Part shown: piece by piece, positions 13,037 to 20,050 of the stretch
How the letters are laid out: every line of letters starts with the position of its first letter
How positions within the stretch are numbered: the stretch's first letter is position 1
NCBI GenBank assembly: GCA_025936205.1
Contig: JAICTU010000115.1
Span: 1 to 20,050 of the forward strand
Direction: 5' to 3'
Origin: Polyangiaceae bacterium
Lineage (GTDB): Bacteria > Myxococcota > Polyangia > Polyangiales > Polyangiaceae
DNA length: 20,050 bases
The notes under the pieces: model-generated
What the model was told of the DNA's origin: nothing
What the model saw: the letters and a program-made list of their open reading frames with translations, nothing else
Databases searched by the model: none
Made by a program: the position numbers and the translations under genes

Positions 13037-14248
13037 ATGCATCCCCAAGCACCCACATCCACACAGAGTCCGCGGCGCATCCAGTTGATGGATACGACGC
13101 TCAGAGACGGTGAACAGACCCCCGATGTAGCATTCTGCAGCGAGGAAAAGCTCCTCATTGCCGAGCAGCTGCTGGAACAGGTCGGTGTCGATCGCGTCGA
13201 GGTCTGCTCGGCGCGAGTTTCCCCCGGCGAGCAGGCGACGGCCGCGCGCATCGCGAGCTGGGCTGCGGAGCGCGGGCGATCGCGGCAGATCGAAGCGCTC
13301 GGTTTCGTGGACGGACACCGCTCCGCATCCTGGCTGAGCAGCGCGGGCATCACGCGCATGAACCTGCTGGTCAAGGGCTCCGAGCGCCACTGCCGGCTGC
13401 AGCTCGGCATCACTCCCGAGGAGCACCTGAGCCGCATCGCCGCCACGCTCGAGTCTGCCGAGCGTTCGGGAGTGGAGCTGTCCGGCGTGTATCTGGAAGA
13501 TTGGTCGCGCGGTTGTCGCGAGAGCCCGGCGTACGTTGCGACCTTGGTGGAAGGTCTGCAGGGCCTGGGCGCGCGCCGCATCTACCTGGCGGACACCCTG
13601 GGCGTTCTCGGACCCGCCGATGTGCTGCGCGAAGTGCGGCGTGTGTGCCGCGCCTTCCCCGCCGTCGCCTTCGAGTTTCACGCCCACAACGATTACGGTC
13701 TCGCCACCGCCAACTGTCTGGCTGCGGTGCGCGCCGGAGCACGCGGGCTGCATACCACGGTGAATGGGCTGGGCGAGCGCGCAGGCAATGCCGACCTGGC
13801 TCAGGTCGCCGTCGCGCTGCGCGACCACGCTGGCGCGCTCACGGGGGTGGACGAGGCAGCTCTCTTCGCGCTGAGCCAGCAAGTCGCCCGCGCCAGCGGG
13901 CTCGGCGCCGGGCACAACGCGCCGCTGCTCGGGGCCAGCGTCTTCACGCAGACCGCCGGGGTGCACGCGGATGGCGACGCGAAGGCGTCCCTCTACTGCT
14001 CGGGGCTGGCTCCCGAGCGCTTCGGGCGGCGTCGCGAATATGCGCTGGGCAAGCTGGCAGGGCGCGCCTCGCTCGTGCACCATCTTCGCGAGCTGGGTAT
14101 CGATCTGCGCCAGCCCGGCGGAACGACAATGGACCAGAATGACCTGCTCGAGCAGCTACGAGCGCACGTGGTCGAGCTCGGCGATCGCAAGCAACAAGTC
14201 TGCCCAGCGGATTTGGAGCGCTGGCTGGCACCGAGGATGTTACGCTAG
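13037..14248 (+). CDS. LeuA/CimA-like synthase (isopropylmalate/citramalate synthase family)
   Basis: This 403-residue HMGL-like TIM-barrel enzyme condenses acetyl-CoA with a 2-oxoacid. The metal and catalytic motif MDTTLRDGEQTPDVAF is at 18-33 (Arg23, Asp24, Glu26). VYLEDWSRG is at 151-159. FEFHAHNDYGLATAN (212-226) supplies the metal ligands His215 and His217, and HTTVNGLGERAGNADL is at 239-254. The later segment FTQTAGVHADGDAKASLY and YALGKLAGRASLV matches a LeuA-like subgroup I recall from Bacteroidetes. The C-terminal LeuA_dimer regulatory domain of classical enzymes is missing, so feedback inhibition may be absent. The upstream Ile-codon leader suggests citramalate synthase for isoleucine formation rather than leucine or lysine synthesis; this is inference. 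GGAG (13028-13031) lies at good distance from the ATG. Confidence 0.85.
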   Translation: MHPQAPTSTQSPRRIQLMDTTLRDGEQTPDVAFCSEEKLLIAEQLLEQVGVDRVEVCSARVSPGEQATAARIASWAAERGRSRQIEALGFVDGHRSASWLSSAGITRMNLLVKGSERHCRLQLGITPEEHLSRIAATLESAERSGVELSGVYLEDWSRGCRESPAYVATLVEGLQGLGARRIYLADTLGVLGPADVLREVRRVCRAFPAVAFEFHAHNDYGLATANCLAAVRAGARGLHTTVNGLGERAGNADLAQVAVALRDHAGALTGVDEAALFALSQQVARASGLGAGHNAPLLGASVFTQTAGVHADGDAKASLYCSGLAPERFGRRREYALGKLAGRASLVHHLRELGIDLRQPGGTTMDQNDLLEQLRAHVVELGDRKQQVCPADLERWLAPRMLR

Positions 14249-14288
14249 CCAGCTCCGGGCGGCCACGCGCGGGCGTCCGGAGAGCGCG

Positions 14289-14762
14289 ATGAAGAACCTC
14301 ACTGCGATGGGCTGGCGGGAGTGGGTCCAGCTGCCGGAGCTCGGCATCAAGCGAGTCAAGGCCAAGGTGGATTCCGGCGCGCGCAGCTCCTCGCTGCACG
14401 CGGAGCAGATCGAGCTGTTCGAGGCGCGCGGGCAGATGGGCGTCCGCTTCGTGGTGCTGCCGCTGCAGCGCAGCCGCCTGCGCGCGGTCGCCTGCCAGGC
14501 TCTGCTGCACGACGAGCGCTACGTGAAGAGCTCCAATGGCTCGCGCGAGCTGCGGCCTGTGAGTCGCAGTGCGGTCGCCTGGGGCGGGCAGATCTGGGAG
14601 ATCGACATCACGCTGACCTCGCGCGACCTGATGGGCTTCCGGATGTTGCTGGGCCGCGAGGCGGTCCGTCGCCGCCACCTGATCGACACCGGTAGGTCCT
14701 ATCTAGGAGGAAGGCCCTCCCCGGCGAAGAGGCCCAAGAGTTCCAGAGCTCCAGGGGCCTAG
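14289..14762 (+). CDS. RimB-like retropepsin-type protease (PF05618 family)
   Basis: This 157-residue protein starts with the family signature MGWREWVQLPELGIKRVKAK and VDSGARSSSLHA (27-38). The aspartic-protease-like motif is DSGA, with Asp28 in place of the common DTGA. LGREAV near 121-126 matches the second conserved block. The family was once called ATP-dependent zinc proteases. In Pseudomonas RimB works with RimK and RimA to remove or shape S6 poly-glutamate tails. A single-domain chain of this size fits. GGAG (14279-14282) supports the start. It follows the synthase gene by 40 bp on the same strand, so it may lie under the same attenuator. It converges on the oxidoreductase gene with a 1-bp gap. 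The last about 17 residues are basic and probably disordered. Confidence 0.85.
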   Translation: MKNLTAMGWREWVQLPELGIKRVKAKVDSGARSSSLHAEQIELFEARGQMGVRFVVLPLQRSRLRAVACQALLHDERYVKSSNGSRELRPVSRSAVAWGGQIWEIDITLTSRDLMGFRMLLGREAVRRRHLIDTGRSYLGGRPSPAKRPKSSRAPGA

Positions 14763-14763
14763 C

Positions 14764-15774
14764 TCAGTCGACCTCGAGCACGAGCTTCCCTAGATTGGCA
14801 TTGTCCTCCATGCGTTGATGCGCGGCGCGCACTTCCGACCAGGGATACACTCGGTCGATCTGAGGAGAGAGCCGCCCGCTGGTGAATTCGGGCAAGAAGC
14901 GCGAGCGAAAGCGTTCCACGATGGCACACTTGTCGGCGAGTGAGCGCGTGCGCATCACGAGCCCCAGTACCTGCCAGCGCCGGCGCAGCACGGCCGCTAG
15001 ATCGAGCCTCGCCTGCGCGCCGCCCAGCAACCCGATCACGACCCAGCGCCCGGCTTCCGCGAGGCAGGTCTGGTGCCGATCGGCGTACGAGCCGCCGACG
15101 AAGTCGAGGATGACGTCGGCGCCGCGGCCACCGGTCGCGTCTCGGCATACGGCGGCGAAGTCCTGCTCGCGATGGTTCACCAGCACGTCGGCGCCGAGGC
15201 GGCGCGCAAGCTCGAGCTTCTCCGCGCTGCCGGCGCAGGCAATCACGCGCGCCCCGGCCAGCTTGGCCAGTTGCAGCGCCGCAGTGCCGACGCCACTGGC
15301 GGCGGCGTGGATCAGTACCCATTGCCCGAAGGCGAGCCCGCCCAGCGTGAACAGCGCTTCGCTTGCCGTCAGAAATGCCTCGGGAATCGCCGCGGCCTGT
15401 GCGAAGGAAAAGCCCTTGGGGATGGCCATCAACAGGCCCGCGTGCACCACCGCGCGCTCGGCGTAACCGCCCCCGGCGAGCAGCGCCATCACGCGAGCGC
15501 CCAGCTCGACTCCGCTGACGTCGGAAGCGACGGCGCGCACCAGTCCGGCGCACTCCAAACCCAGAATCTCGGACGCACCCTGGGGCGGCGGATAGCTGCC
15601 ACGGCGCTGCAGCAGGTCTGCGCGATTCAGCGCGCAGGCCTTGACCTCGATCTCGACCGTGCCGGAGACCAGCTCGGGCGCGGGAACTCGGGCCAGATCC
15701 AGCTGCTCGCTGCCTCCGGGAGCGCGCACCACGATCGCGCGCATGGAAGGGCTTTCGCCTGGGGCGTGAGTCAT
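14764..15774 (-). CDS. NAD(P)H quinone oxidoreductase, PIG3-type zinc-free MDR
   Basis: This 336-residue medium-chain reductase is of the quinone oxidoreductase/PIG3 group. Features are MRAIVVRAPGGSEQL (11-25), ALNRADLLQRRGSYPPPQGA (48-67), ILGLECAG (70-77), LLAGGGYAE (98-106), AAIPEAFLTASEALF and the nucleotide loop AAASGVGTAALQLAKLAG (157-174). The Cys and His ligands of zinc alcohol dehydrogenases are missing, as expected. It would reduce quinones or alpha,beta-unsaturated carbonyls with NADPH. The family core begins at ATG 15744 (326 residues); ATG 15774 adds ten residues, and neither has a clear ribosome site. It is divergent from the methyltransferase gene, with about 18 bp between starts if the longer form is used. 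It converges with the RimB-like gene. Confidence 0.9.
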   Translation of the reverse strand: MTHAPGESPSMRAIVVRAPGGSEQLDLARVPAPELVSGTVEIEVKACALNRADLLQRRGSYPPPQGASEILGLECAGLVRAVASDVSGVELGARVMALLAGGGYAERAVVHAGLLMAIPKGFSFAQAAAIPEAFLTASEALFTLGGLAFGQWVLIHAAASGVGTAALQLAKLAGARVIACAGSAEKLELARRLGADVLVNHREQDFAAVCRDATGGRGADVILDFVGGSYADRHQTCLAEAGRWVVIGLLGGAQARLDLAAVLRRRWQVLGLVMRTRSLADKCAIVERFRSRFLPEFTSGRLSPQIDRVYPWSEVRAAHQRMEDNANLGKLVLEVD

Positions 15775-15792
15775 GGGATGAAGTCTAGCCCG

Positions 15793-16602
15793 ATGGCCCC
15801 GCCCGTCTCGAATCAGTTTACCAATCTGTTCGAGCAGGTGAGGCGGGCTGCAACGGCCAAGGGCCGCGCGGATGCCCGGGTGTTTGTCGCGGAGGGGCGG
15901 CGGCTCCTGGAGCGCTCGTTGCGCTCCGGCTGGCTGCCGCGCGCGCTCCTGCTGGGGCAGTCTGCTGCCCGGGAGCCCGAGCTGGTGGCCCTGCTCGAGA
16001 GCTGGCCGGCGCTCGAGCCCCTGGTGCAGCATGTGCCGGACGGGGCGCTGCTCGAGCTTGCGGAGGGCCGGCGTTCCGGACTCGTGACGGCGCTGTTCGA
16101 TTTGCCGGACACCCTGACCATCGCGGCTCTGCTGGCGCGGCGTGCGCCGCCAGCGGTTTTTCTGGTCGTGGTGGACGTGGATGAGCCGGGTAACGTGGGC
16201 GCGCTGATTCGCACGGCGCTCGCCTGCGATGCCACGGGCGTGATCTGCGTGGGTTCGACCGACCCGTTTCATCCCAAGGCCGTGCGCACCAGCCTGGGCA
16301 GCCTTTTCAAGCTGCCGCTCTGCCGGGTGGCGCCGGATGAGCTCTTGCCTGCCTTGCGAGCGGCGAGAGTGCACACACTGGCCGCGGTCGCGCGTGACGG
16401 AGAGGCGTTGCACCATGCTGTATGGCCGCAGGGCAGCAGCGCCTTGCTGGTGGGCAACGAGTCGCGTGGGCTCGATCTGCGCTGGCGTGAAGGTGCCGAC
16501 GCGCGCATCAGCATCGATCTGTGCCGGGCGGCGGACTCCTTCTGCGTCAACGCCGCGGCGGCGATCTGCCTGTATGAGGTACAGCGGCGGCTGATCAGCT
16601 GA
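15793..16602 (+). CDS. SpoU/TrmH-family RNA 2'-O-methyltransferase
   Basis: This 269-residue SPOUT enzyme has a substrate-binding N-terminus (RADARVFVAEGRRLLERSL, 25-43) and a trefoil-knot domain. Motif 1 is DEPGNVGALIRTALACDATG (130-149; Asn134, Arg140). GSTDPFHPKAVRTSLGSLFKLP follows at 154-175. Motif 2 is GNESRGL (221-227). Motif 3 is SFCVNAAAAICLYE (249-262), where most relatives read SLNVSxA. The usual motif 3 Asn is therefore Cys and the next polar position is Asn. Such enzymes methylate ribose in 23S rRNA or tRNA using S-adenosylmethionine. The target cannot be decided. An ATG at 15778 would add five residues. Activity may persist because motif 1 and motif 2 are intact. Confidence 0.88.
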   Translation: MAPPVSNQFTNLFEQVRRAATAKGRADARVFVAEGRRLLERSLRSGWLPRALLLGQSAAREPELVALLESWPALEPLVQHVPDGALLELAEGRRSGLVTALFDLPDTLTIAALLARRAPPAVFLVVVDVDEPGNVGALIRTALACDATGVICVGSTDPFHPKAVRTSLGSLFKLPLCRVAPDELLPALRAARVHTLAAVARDGEALHHAVWPQGSSALLVGNESRGLDLRWREGADARISIDLCRAADSFCVNAAAAICLYEVQRRLIS

Positions 16603-16673
16603 GCCTGGTCGCTGATCCCGCCAGAGCACCGAAGTTTCTTGACTTTGCCGGGCCGGCCAAGGACACCAAGGGC

Positions 16674-16985
16674 ATGAAGCACACGGTCCCGCATGATCTG
16701 GGTCGCGAAAAGGCCAAGCGCGTGGCTGAAGCTGCCTTGCGCAGCTATAGCGATCGCTTCGCGGCGTACAACCCCACCTGTGAGTGGCAAAACGAGTATT
16801 CTGCCAACATCGGCTTCAAGGTGAAGGGCATCGCGCTCAAGGGTGCGCTCGATGTCGGTGACAGGGACATCGGCCTCGATCTCGACGTGCCGTTCTTGCT
16901 GCGTCCGTTCAAGGGTCAGGCGCTGCAAGTGATCGAAGAAGAGATCAAAAAGTGGATCGGCAAGAGCAAGGCCGGAGAGCTGTAG
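16674..16985 (+). CDS. polyhydroxyalkanoate-system family protein
   Basis: This 103-residue protein matches the PHA_gran_rgn family as I recall it. It opens with MKHTVPHDLGREKAKRVAEA. The middle is WQNEYSANIGFKVKGIALKGALDVGDRDIGLDLDVPFLLRPFKG, and it ends with a C-terminal amphipathic helix ALQVIEEEIKKWIGK. Members are linked to PHA granules or to lipid and polyester metabolism, but the biochemical role is poorly known. It is small and acid/base balanced with no signal peptide, so it is cytoplasmic or granule-bound. AAGGA (16659-16663) lies ten bases before the ATG. No PHA synthase or depolymerase gene is in the window, so the link to PHA rests on family resemblance only. Confidence 0.85.
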   Translation: MKHTVPHDLGREKAKRVAEAALRSYSDRFAAYNPTCEWQNEYSANIGFKVKGIALKGALDVGDRDIGLDLDVPFLLRPFKGQALQVIEEEIKKWIGKSKAGEL

Positions 16986-17000
16986 ACTAGTGCAGGGGCA

Positions 17001-17024
17001 CCCCGCACCCCGGGTGTCGCGGGG
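17001..17024. terminator. GC-rich hairpin between convergent genes
   Basis: CCCCGCACCC (17001-17010) can pair with GGGTG (17012-17016) and GCGGGG (17019-17024), giving a tight GC stem with a small bulge. It sits between the stops of two convergent genes and could end transcription in both directions. It lacks a T-run, so the call is tentative. Related GCACCCCG words repeat nearby. Confidence 0.35.
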
Positions 17025-17069
17025 GCACCCGCAGCCGTTTGACCGCGGGCGCACCCCGAGCCGGGCTGC

Positions 17070-17420
17070 TCAGTGGTGTGAGCCGCCAGTGCCTGTGCCG
17101 CTCTTGCCGCCGGTGCCGCCGTGGCTCAGCTCGATGGCATCGTCGCGACCGGTGACCGGCATGCGCTCGTCCGCGCGCGTACTGCCGCTCATGTCGTCGC
17201 GGTTCATTTGATCGCGATCGATCTGGCTGCGGCCGAGCTCTGGCGAGTTCGGGCGCTGCTCGGTCGTGGTGCTCGGCGTTGTCGTCGTCTGAGTGCTGCG
17301 CGCGGACTGGGAGGGACTGGTGTCGCTCGGATTGGAGCGATCGTCCTGCCGGCAAGCGATCGACAGCAGTACGACGGAACCGATCAGCAGAGGCTGCATC
17401 GAACGCGAAAACTGGATCAT
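17070..17420 (-). CDS. small exported, probably lipidated, disordered protein
   Basis: This 116-residue protein begins at an ATG preceded by a strong AGGAGA ribosome site six bases upstream. An upstream in-frame start at 17462 lacks this and would bury the signal. Residues 8-23 form a hydrophobic signal ending in LLSIAC (Cys23). The position -3 residue is Ser, so the lipobox is imperfect, but lipidation at Cys23 is likely. The mature part is low complexity: Ser/Thr-rich (TQTTTTPSTTTEQ), then charged Asp/Arg/Met repeats (QIDRDQMNRDDM), and a Gly/Thr/Lys/His tail. No domain is recognised and no function can be given. It would sit at the cell envelope. Confidence 0.7.
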   Translation of the reverse strand: MIQFSRSMQPLLIGSVVLLSIACRQDDRSNPSDTSPSQSARSTQTTTTPSTTTEQRPNSPELGRSQIDRDQMNRDDMSGSTRADERMPVTGRDDAIELSHGGTGGKSGTGTGGSHH

Positions 17421-17731
17421 GGCATGTCTCCTGTTGTGCTGACGCACTGTTGGCGGCCGCACGCCGTGTGATCAGCGGGCAGCGCGACTGCCGCTCACTG
17501 TGCGAAGACCGTGCCGATGCAGACCTCGTATGAGCTCGCCGCTCGGAACTGAGGGGACGGCGCGAAAGTGCCGTACTTTGCCTCGCCTTTGCGCCGGCTT
17601 AGGCTCGTTGTGCTTGCGTGCGCGGACGCTGCGACGAAGGTCGGGGTCGACAGGGCGCCCTGCTCGATGTCCCCGAGTTGCCTCATGAGGCGATTCGTCT
17701 CAACGGCAGCGGGCGCTCGCCGCGGCCCAGG
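17421..17731. other. intergenic stretch without supported gene
   Basis: These 311 bases hold the AGGAGA ribosome site and presumably the promoter of the preceding lipoprotein gene. An open minus frame at 17495-17686 (63 codons) has no motif, no good ribosome site and ordinary composition, so it is not annotated. No repeat or RNA structure stands out. Confidence 0.4.
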
Positions 17732-18280
17732 TCAGTCCGTGGCCAGTACCTTGTGACTCAGATGCGCCTCGCCACCGGCACCGCTGCCGCTCAAGTCGAG
17801 ATCGACGGAGACCAACGCCAGCTCTCGCCGGCAGGCGGCCTGGTTGCCGTCGGTGCACCAGTAATACGACAGCTCCACTTGCGCCGGACCGGTCGCGCCG
17901 TCAGCGACTTCGATCGGCAGGCGCAGGGGCAGCCCTTGCTGGTTGAGGGGACCGGTCAAGCGCCGCGGAAAACTGAGACCAATGCCGCCGCTGCCGCGTG
18001 CCGAGACGGGTGCATCGAGCGTGAGCTTCGCGCCCTGCGGCGCTGCCAAATCGATCAACAGCACGCCCGCACCGGGCCCGAGCTGCCCTTCGGCGTGCGC
18101 GTGCGAACGCACCGGCTCCTCGGGAGCTACCGCTGCGCGCGCTGGCACCAGCTCCGCCCGGGGCTGGGCCGGCGGCGGGTTTTCCACTGGCGGCGTCGTC
18201 GCCACTTGCCCCCGGCAAGCAAGCTCTGAGCACAGGCCGACCAGGAGGGCGAGCGACCGGAAATGGCGGGAAATCTTCAC
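17732..18280 (-). CDS. exported hypothetical protein
   Basis: I chose GTG 18280 because AAGGGG lies just upstream, though the spacing is short. GTG 18331 would add 17 arginine-rich residues. The 182-residue product starts with VKISRHFRSLALLVGLCSELACRG, a basic then hydrophobic segment followed by Cys, so it is probably secreted or lipidated, with an imperfect lipobox. A Pro/Ala/Glu linker leads to a beta-rich region with GAKLTLDAPVSARGSGG, LPLRLPIEV and VELSYYWCTDGNQAACRREL. The paired cysteines in YYWC and AAC and the surrounding strands vaguely resemble the C-terminal beta domain found in some NHL/thioredoxin-like and DsbD-N-like proteins. That resemblance is weak. No function is assigned. 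Confidence 0.65.
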   Translation of the reverse strand: MKISRHFRSLALLVGLCSELACRGQVATTPPVENPPPAQPRAELVPARAAVAPEEPVRSHAHAEGQLGPGAGVLLIDLAAPQGAKLTLDAPVSARGSGGIGLSFPRRLTGPLNQQGLPLRLPIEVADGATGPAQVELSYYWCTDGNQAACRRELALVSVDLDLSGSGAGGEAHLSHKVLATD

Positions 18281-18437
18281 GTACCCCTTTAGGCTACACC
18301 GGCAACCCCGGCGAGGCGAGCGCAATGCCACCCAGAGGTGACGGTCGGCGGCAGGCGCGAGCCCTCGGACTTCACATGGCTCGTGGCGGTACAGGGCCTC
18401 GCCGGCGCGCAGGGAATTGGGGTAGGAGCCAGCCCCG

Positions 18438-19856
18438 ATGTCGGTTTTTACCGATCTACCGTTGCCCCCCGCGCTGCTCGAAGCCCTGGAACTCCTGGGT
18501 TATCCGAACCTGCTCCCGGTCCAGGCGCGAGCGTTGCCGACCATCCTGGCCGGCCGTGACGTGCTCGTGCAGGCCGACACCGGCAGCGGAAAGACCGTCG
18601 CCTTCGGGCTCGGCATGCTGGCGAGGCTCGAGCCTCGGCTGGAGGTGCAAGCGCTCGCGCTGTGCCCGACGCGAGAGCTGGCCGAGCAGGTCAGCGCGCA
18701 GTTGCGCCGCCTGGCGAGCCGCACGGCAAACGTGAAGGTCCTCTCGCTCTGTGGAGGAGTCCCCTTTGCCCCGCAGCGAGCTTCGTTGAAGCAGGGAGCG
18801 CACGTGGTCGTGGGCACTCCGGGCCGCATCGAAGAGCACGCGCGCAAAGGCAGCCTGCGGCTCGAGCAGCTGAAGGTGCTCGTGCTCGACGAGGCGGATC
18901 GCATGCTCGACATGGGCTTCGAGCCGCAGATCGCGCGGGTCATCGAGCGCGCTCCTGCCGAGCGCCAGACCTTGCTCTTCTCGGCAAGCTATCCCGACAC
19001 CATCTCGGCGCTCAGCCGGCGCTACCAGCGCGACGCCGAGCGCATCGACGTGGAGAGCTCTGCGGAGGAGCTGGCTCGAGCCTCATCCGGAGAAGTGGGC
19101 GAGGTGACGCAACGCTTTTATGCGGTGAGCGACGCGCAGCGCATCCCGGCTCTGCAGCGCTGGCTCGCGCTGGAGCGGCCGGAGTCGGCCCTGATCTTCT
19201 GCAACACGCGCAGCGAGTGCGCGCAGCTGGCGGAGCAGCTACGCGCCTCCGGCTGGGTCGCGGCGAGCATCCACGGCGATCTGGCGCAGCGCGAGCGGCA
19301 GCATGTGATGCGGCTGTTCGCCAACGGTAGCTGCTCACTGCTGGTCGCGACCGACGTGGCCGCGCGCGGTTGGGACATTCCCGACCTGCCGCTGGTGGTG
19401 AACCTCGGCCTATAGCCAGACCCCACCGTCCATCTGCACCGCGTCGGGCGCACCGGGCGCCTGGGTAGAGCGGGTCTCGTGGTCAGCTTCGTCTCCAGGC
19501 AAGACGTCCACGCGCGCGAAGGCATCGAGCGCAGGCAGCGCCAGCGGATCGAGCTGCAGCCGTTGCCAGCGGGAGCCCCGAGTCTGCCGCCACCGCAGCC
19601 CCAGCGGGTCACGTTGATTCTATCCGCCGGCAAGGACAAGAAGCTGAGACCCGGCGACATCCTGGGCTCGCTCACGGCGGAGGGTGGCCTCTCCGGCGAA
19701 GACGTGGGACTGATCCAGATCGACGACAGCAGCGCCTACGTCGCCGTCGCCTCGGGCAGCGCCGAGCGCGCCCTGCTGCGCTTGCAACAAGCCGGCGTCA
19801 AAGGCCGCAGCGTCAAGGCGCGCCTCGCCAGCCTGGACTTGCGCGGCCCGGGCTAG
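18438..19856 (+). pseudogene. dbpA: DbpA-type DEAD-box RNA helicase gene with in-frame amber codon
   Basis: The frame encodes a full helicase of 472 positions interrupted once, by TAG at 19413-19415. Before the stop (325 residues) are LPVQARALPTI, the Walker A ADTGSGKT (46-53), CPTRELAEQ, GTPGR, DEAD (151-154), SAS (182-184; usually SAT), IFCNTRSECAQLAEQL, IHGDLAQRERQ and TDVAARGWDIPDLPLVVNLGL. The same frame continues directly with PDPTVHLHRVGRTGR, which is motif VI with the arginine finger. A linker and a DbpA RNA-binding domain (LRPGDILGSLTAEGGLSGEDVGLIQIDDSSAYV) follow. Nothing else is shifted, so a single C-to-T change in a CAG codon would explain it. Truncation would remove motif VI and the 23S-rRNA-binding domain. 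TAGGAG nine bases upstream supports the start. Sequencing error or readthrough are alternatives. Confidence 0.85.
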
Positions 19857-19929
19857 GGTAGAGGCCATCCACACCCTGCCTCTAGCCGTGACTCTAGCTC
19901 TAGCCCTGCCGCTGCCTCCCCCCGAAAAC

Positions 19930-20050
19930 CTAGATCGCATCCCTGCGCCGCAAAATCACCAAAATCGCACCGAGCACCACCACCATCATCGCACTCAACA
20001 CCGCGATCGGCAGCCACGTCGTCTCAAACGCCGTGAACCCCCACGCCCCA
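19930..20050 (-). CDS. C-terminal end of a membrane protein (partial)
   Basis: The minus strand is open from the right edge to TAG at 19932-19930. The last 39 residues read FTAFETTW, then a strongly hydrophobic stretch LPIAVLSAMMVVVLGAILVIL, then RRRDAI. This is a single membrane helix followed by positive charges, as expected for a cytoplasmic C-terminus. The gene continues outside the window, so family and function cannot be given. It converges with the helicase gene; the 73 bp between them contain several TCTAGC words but no clear terminator. Confidence 0.6.
   Translation of the reverse strand, partial: GAWGFTAFETTWLPIAVLSAMMVVVLGAILVILRRRDAI

Noticed and set aside
12857..14083. Minus-strand open frame opposite the synthase and leader region
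   Set aside because: It is the shadow of a conserved synthase on the plus strand, with no motif.
17495..17686. 63-codon minus-strand ORF
   Set aside because: It has no ribosome site, motif or signal peptide, and is the length expected by chance in GC-rich DNA.
19479..19856. Separate 125-codon gene for the DbpA RNA-binding domain
   Set aside because: The frame is continuous with the helicase through the amber codon and there is no ribosome site near the ATG. It is better read as the 3' part of the same gene.

Overview
The window is about 20 kb of very GC-rich chromosomal DNA. It has dense short-spaced genes, long open shadow frames opposite real genes, a cysteine-rich expansin-like lipoprotein, a B12/radical-SAM/TPR protein and an HNH-nuclease remnant of a type I associate with myxobacteria. 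A Polyangiales/Myxococcota-like soil bacterium is the best guess. No RNA gene, CRISPR array, insertion sequence or phage gene was recognised. All family calls come from motifs read by eye; no database search was run.

Layout. Positions 1-797 are gene-poor: a nested inverted repeat with a parS-like core, a remnant of an HNH-endonuclease-like gene and degenerate GC-rich repeats. Positions 798-2150 hold a Fur-family repressor downstream of a 1-Cys peroxiredoxin, with repeats and dyads between them. Positions 2377-4648 hold a maleylacetate-reductase-like enzyme facing a VOC-fold protein and a glutathione transferase. An acyl-CoA ligase (4738-6360) lies upstream of the transferase on the same strand and is divergent from a monoacylglycerol-lipase-like hydrolase (6394-7269). 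A HAD phosphatase/mutase and the secreted expansin lipoprotein follow on the minus strand to 9464, then the radical SAM protein (9730-11535).

Positions 11540-14762 form a RimK/RimB-type neighbourhood: a RimK-like ATP-grasp ligase with a fused RCK_C domain on the minus strand and a RimB-like retropepsin on the plus strand, separated by an isopropylmalate/citramalate-synthase-like gene. That gene is preceded by a short leader ORF with clustered isoleucine codons, an intrinsic-terminator-like hairpin and a mutually exclusive antiterminator pairing. This is a textbook ribosome-mediated attenuator architecture and the most interesting regulatory element in the window. It suggests that the enzyme serves isoleucine synthesis.

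The last third holds a PIG3-type quinone oxidoreductase, a SpoU/TrmH RNA methyltransferase, a small polyhydroxyalkanoate-system protein, two small exported proteins, and a DbpA-type DEAD-box helicase gene split by one in-frame amber codon. The C-terminal end of a membrane protein runs off the right edge. Several neighbouring genes converge with 1-4 bp gaps or 17-38 bp overlaps.
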